From Rhizobium phaseoli (lineage in GTDB: Bacteria > Pseudomonadota > Alphaproteobacteria > Rhizobiales > Rhizobiaceae), in NCBI RefSeq assembly GCF_003985125.1, contig NZ_ML133579.1, positions 1 through 64,000 on the forward strand: DNA of 64,000 nucleotides, written 5' to 3'. Below the pieces are notes generated by a model. It saw only the letters and a program-made list of their open reading frames with translations. It had not been told where the DNA came from and did not search any database. A program made the translations under genes and the position numbers. Position 1 is the stretch's first letter, and the number at the start of each line of letters is the position of its first letter. Shown one piece after another: positions 63,253-64,000 of this stretch.

Positions 63253-63603
63253 TTACGCCCTGGCTCGGGCGCCGCTGTCACGTTCTTCCAGCGCCGACGC
63301 CCTTGCATATTCCGCCTGCATCTCCTCAAGCGCCAATTCCAGCGCCTCTTCCTGCATTTTCAATTCCTTGATCGAAACCTGCAGGTTGTCGGCCCGCTGA
63401 CGCGCGGCCTTGGCGAAGGTCGGATAAGCAAAGTGATTCGGGTCTGATATACCGGACTTCTTTTCCTCGACGACGATCTGGCTCTCCAGATCCTTCGTCA
63501 TCCGTTCGAATTCGGACATCATCATCTGCAACTGCTGCAATTGACGTCGTTTTTCGTTCACCTGAAACTCTTTCAGGCGAACGAGACTTTCTCGCGACTT
63601 CAT
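63253..63603 (-). CDS. FliJ-like coiled-coil protein next to the presumed ctrA
   Basis: A 116-residue protein that is almost wholly alpha-helical coiled coil (heptads from KSRESLVRLKEFQVNEKRR through LEEMQAEYARAS). Length, charge and layout match FliJ, the flagellar export chaperone-stalk protein. GGGAG stands 8 bases before ATG 63603; an ATG two codons earlier is also possible. A FliJ-like gene beside ctrA is common in Rhizobiales as I recall, and ctrA itself should lie right of the window edge. Confidence 0.72.
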   Translation of the reverse strand: MKSRESLVRLKEFQVNEKRRQLQQLQMMMSEFERMTKDLESQIVVEEKKSGISDPNHFAYPTFAKAARQRADNLQVSIKELKMQEEALELALEEMQAEYARASALEERDSGARARA

Positions 63604-64000
63604 ACGCATTACTCCCGTGATGCGAGACCCCGGCTCAACTTGAAACCGCCCTGCGCGCCGCTTTGACACGGTTTGCTGAAAAATTTCCTGCGATATTAAC
63701 AAAAACCTACCGCTGGTAACCTTTCGTTTACGGGCATCGTTAATGATAGGCCCGATGATTTAAGGGTCGGTAAATGCCGCGGCATGAAGTTCGAACCTTT
63801 TCATTGGCGAGTCGGATGAATCACTTAGCGCTGTTTCCTAATGTTAAAATTGAGGAAAGCCTTTTTGAGATTCCTATTGGAAAACAGAGAAATGGAAAAA
63901 TTATTTAATAAATTCGATACTCCTTGCCAGAGTGAATCAGAATTTGTTAACCATTTCGTGGCAGCTTCCAAATCACGTAGCTTGTTCGGTAGCGTGTAGG
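63604..64000 (+). promoter_or_regulatory. AT-rich region rich in GANTC sites, probably the ctrA promoter
   Basis: Four GANTC sites (63809-63813, 63818-63822, 63869-63873, 63934-63938) fall within 130 bases. TTAACCAT at 63947-63954 is a CtrA half site. There is no recognised gene; a 35-codon frame at 63892-63999 is open but unsupported. In Caulobacter and relatives the ctrA promoter responds to CcrM methylation of GANTC and to CtrA itself. Confidence 0.6.

Noticed and set aside
63892..63999. A 35-codon frame beginning ATG near the right edge
   Set aside because: Low-GC chance frames are expected here; the ribosome site is weak and nothing is recognised. Kept only as a note in the promoter entry.

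Overview
The window looks like chromosomal DNA of a Rhizobium of the R. leguminosarum / R. etli group. The signs are high-GC coding sequence, two families of composite palindromic repeats typical of rhizobia, the alphaproteobacterial general stress cassette (nepR-ecfG / phyR), the pssB-pssA polysaccharide pair, and a SciP gene at the right edge that suggests ctrA lies just outside. No rRNA, tRNA or CRISPR array was seen.

Layout. 1-613: 3' end of an IS481-type transposase butted against a nested palindromic repeat. 629-4729: general stress region with two small membrane-associated genes, ecfG, nepR, phyR and an HWE histidine kinase; three perfect GGAAC-N16/17-CGTT promoters and one weaker candidate lie here. 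5243-7932: dihydropyrimidine dehydrogenase preT-preA. 8045-17195: accessory block with a broken SEC-C gene, a prfH-rtcB2 RNA/ribosome repair pair with a structured leader, an FtrA-type regulator facing a rhodanese, an oxidoreductase facing a LysR regulator, and bphO-bphP (heme oxygenase and bacteriophytochrome). 17199-25994: rutR, then N-carbamoyl-beta-alanine hydrolase, an AT-richer secreted protein, dihydropyrimidinase, a cupin on the other strand and an NMT1-type ABC transporter. Together with preTA these complete reductive pyrimidine breakdown, with a RutR-like operator between rutR and the hydrolase. 26393-30925: a two-gene RND efflux system.

30942-45876: a block read leftwards that joins urea uptake and use: urtABC, urtD, a small unknown gene, urtE, then ureD-ureA-DUF1272-ureB-LprI-like-GT29-like-ureC-DUF2459-GGDEF-ureE-ureF-ureG. 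Five of the genes in the urease part are not urease subunits or known accessory proteins. 46067-52443: a secreted PAP2 phosphatase with an autotransporter-type repeat tail, and a very large protein joining an NCS1-like permease, a cysteine-rich knob, a histidine kinase and a receiver, followed by its overlapping LuxR-type response regulator. 52741-58272: branched-chain amino acid transporter livHMGF, a DUF6867 gene and livJ, read leftwards.

58809-60922: pssB (CysQ/inositol monophosphatase type) and pssA (initiating sugar transferase of exopolysaccharide), each after a long non-coding stretch. 60923-61855 is mostly without a recognisable gene. 61856-64000: sciP, a PqiA-like membrane protein, a small acetyltransferase, a FliJ-like coiled-coil protein, and an AT-rich stretch dense in GANTC methylation sites that is probably the promoter region of ctrA.

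The main themes are nitrogen scavenging (pyrimidines, urea, amino acids), stress and light sensing through HWE kinases, and cell-cycle control at the right edge. The least explained items are the permease-kinase fusion, the non-urease genes in the urease operon, and the leader of the prfH-rtcB2 pair.
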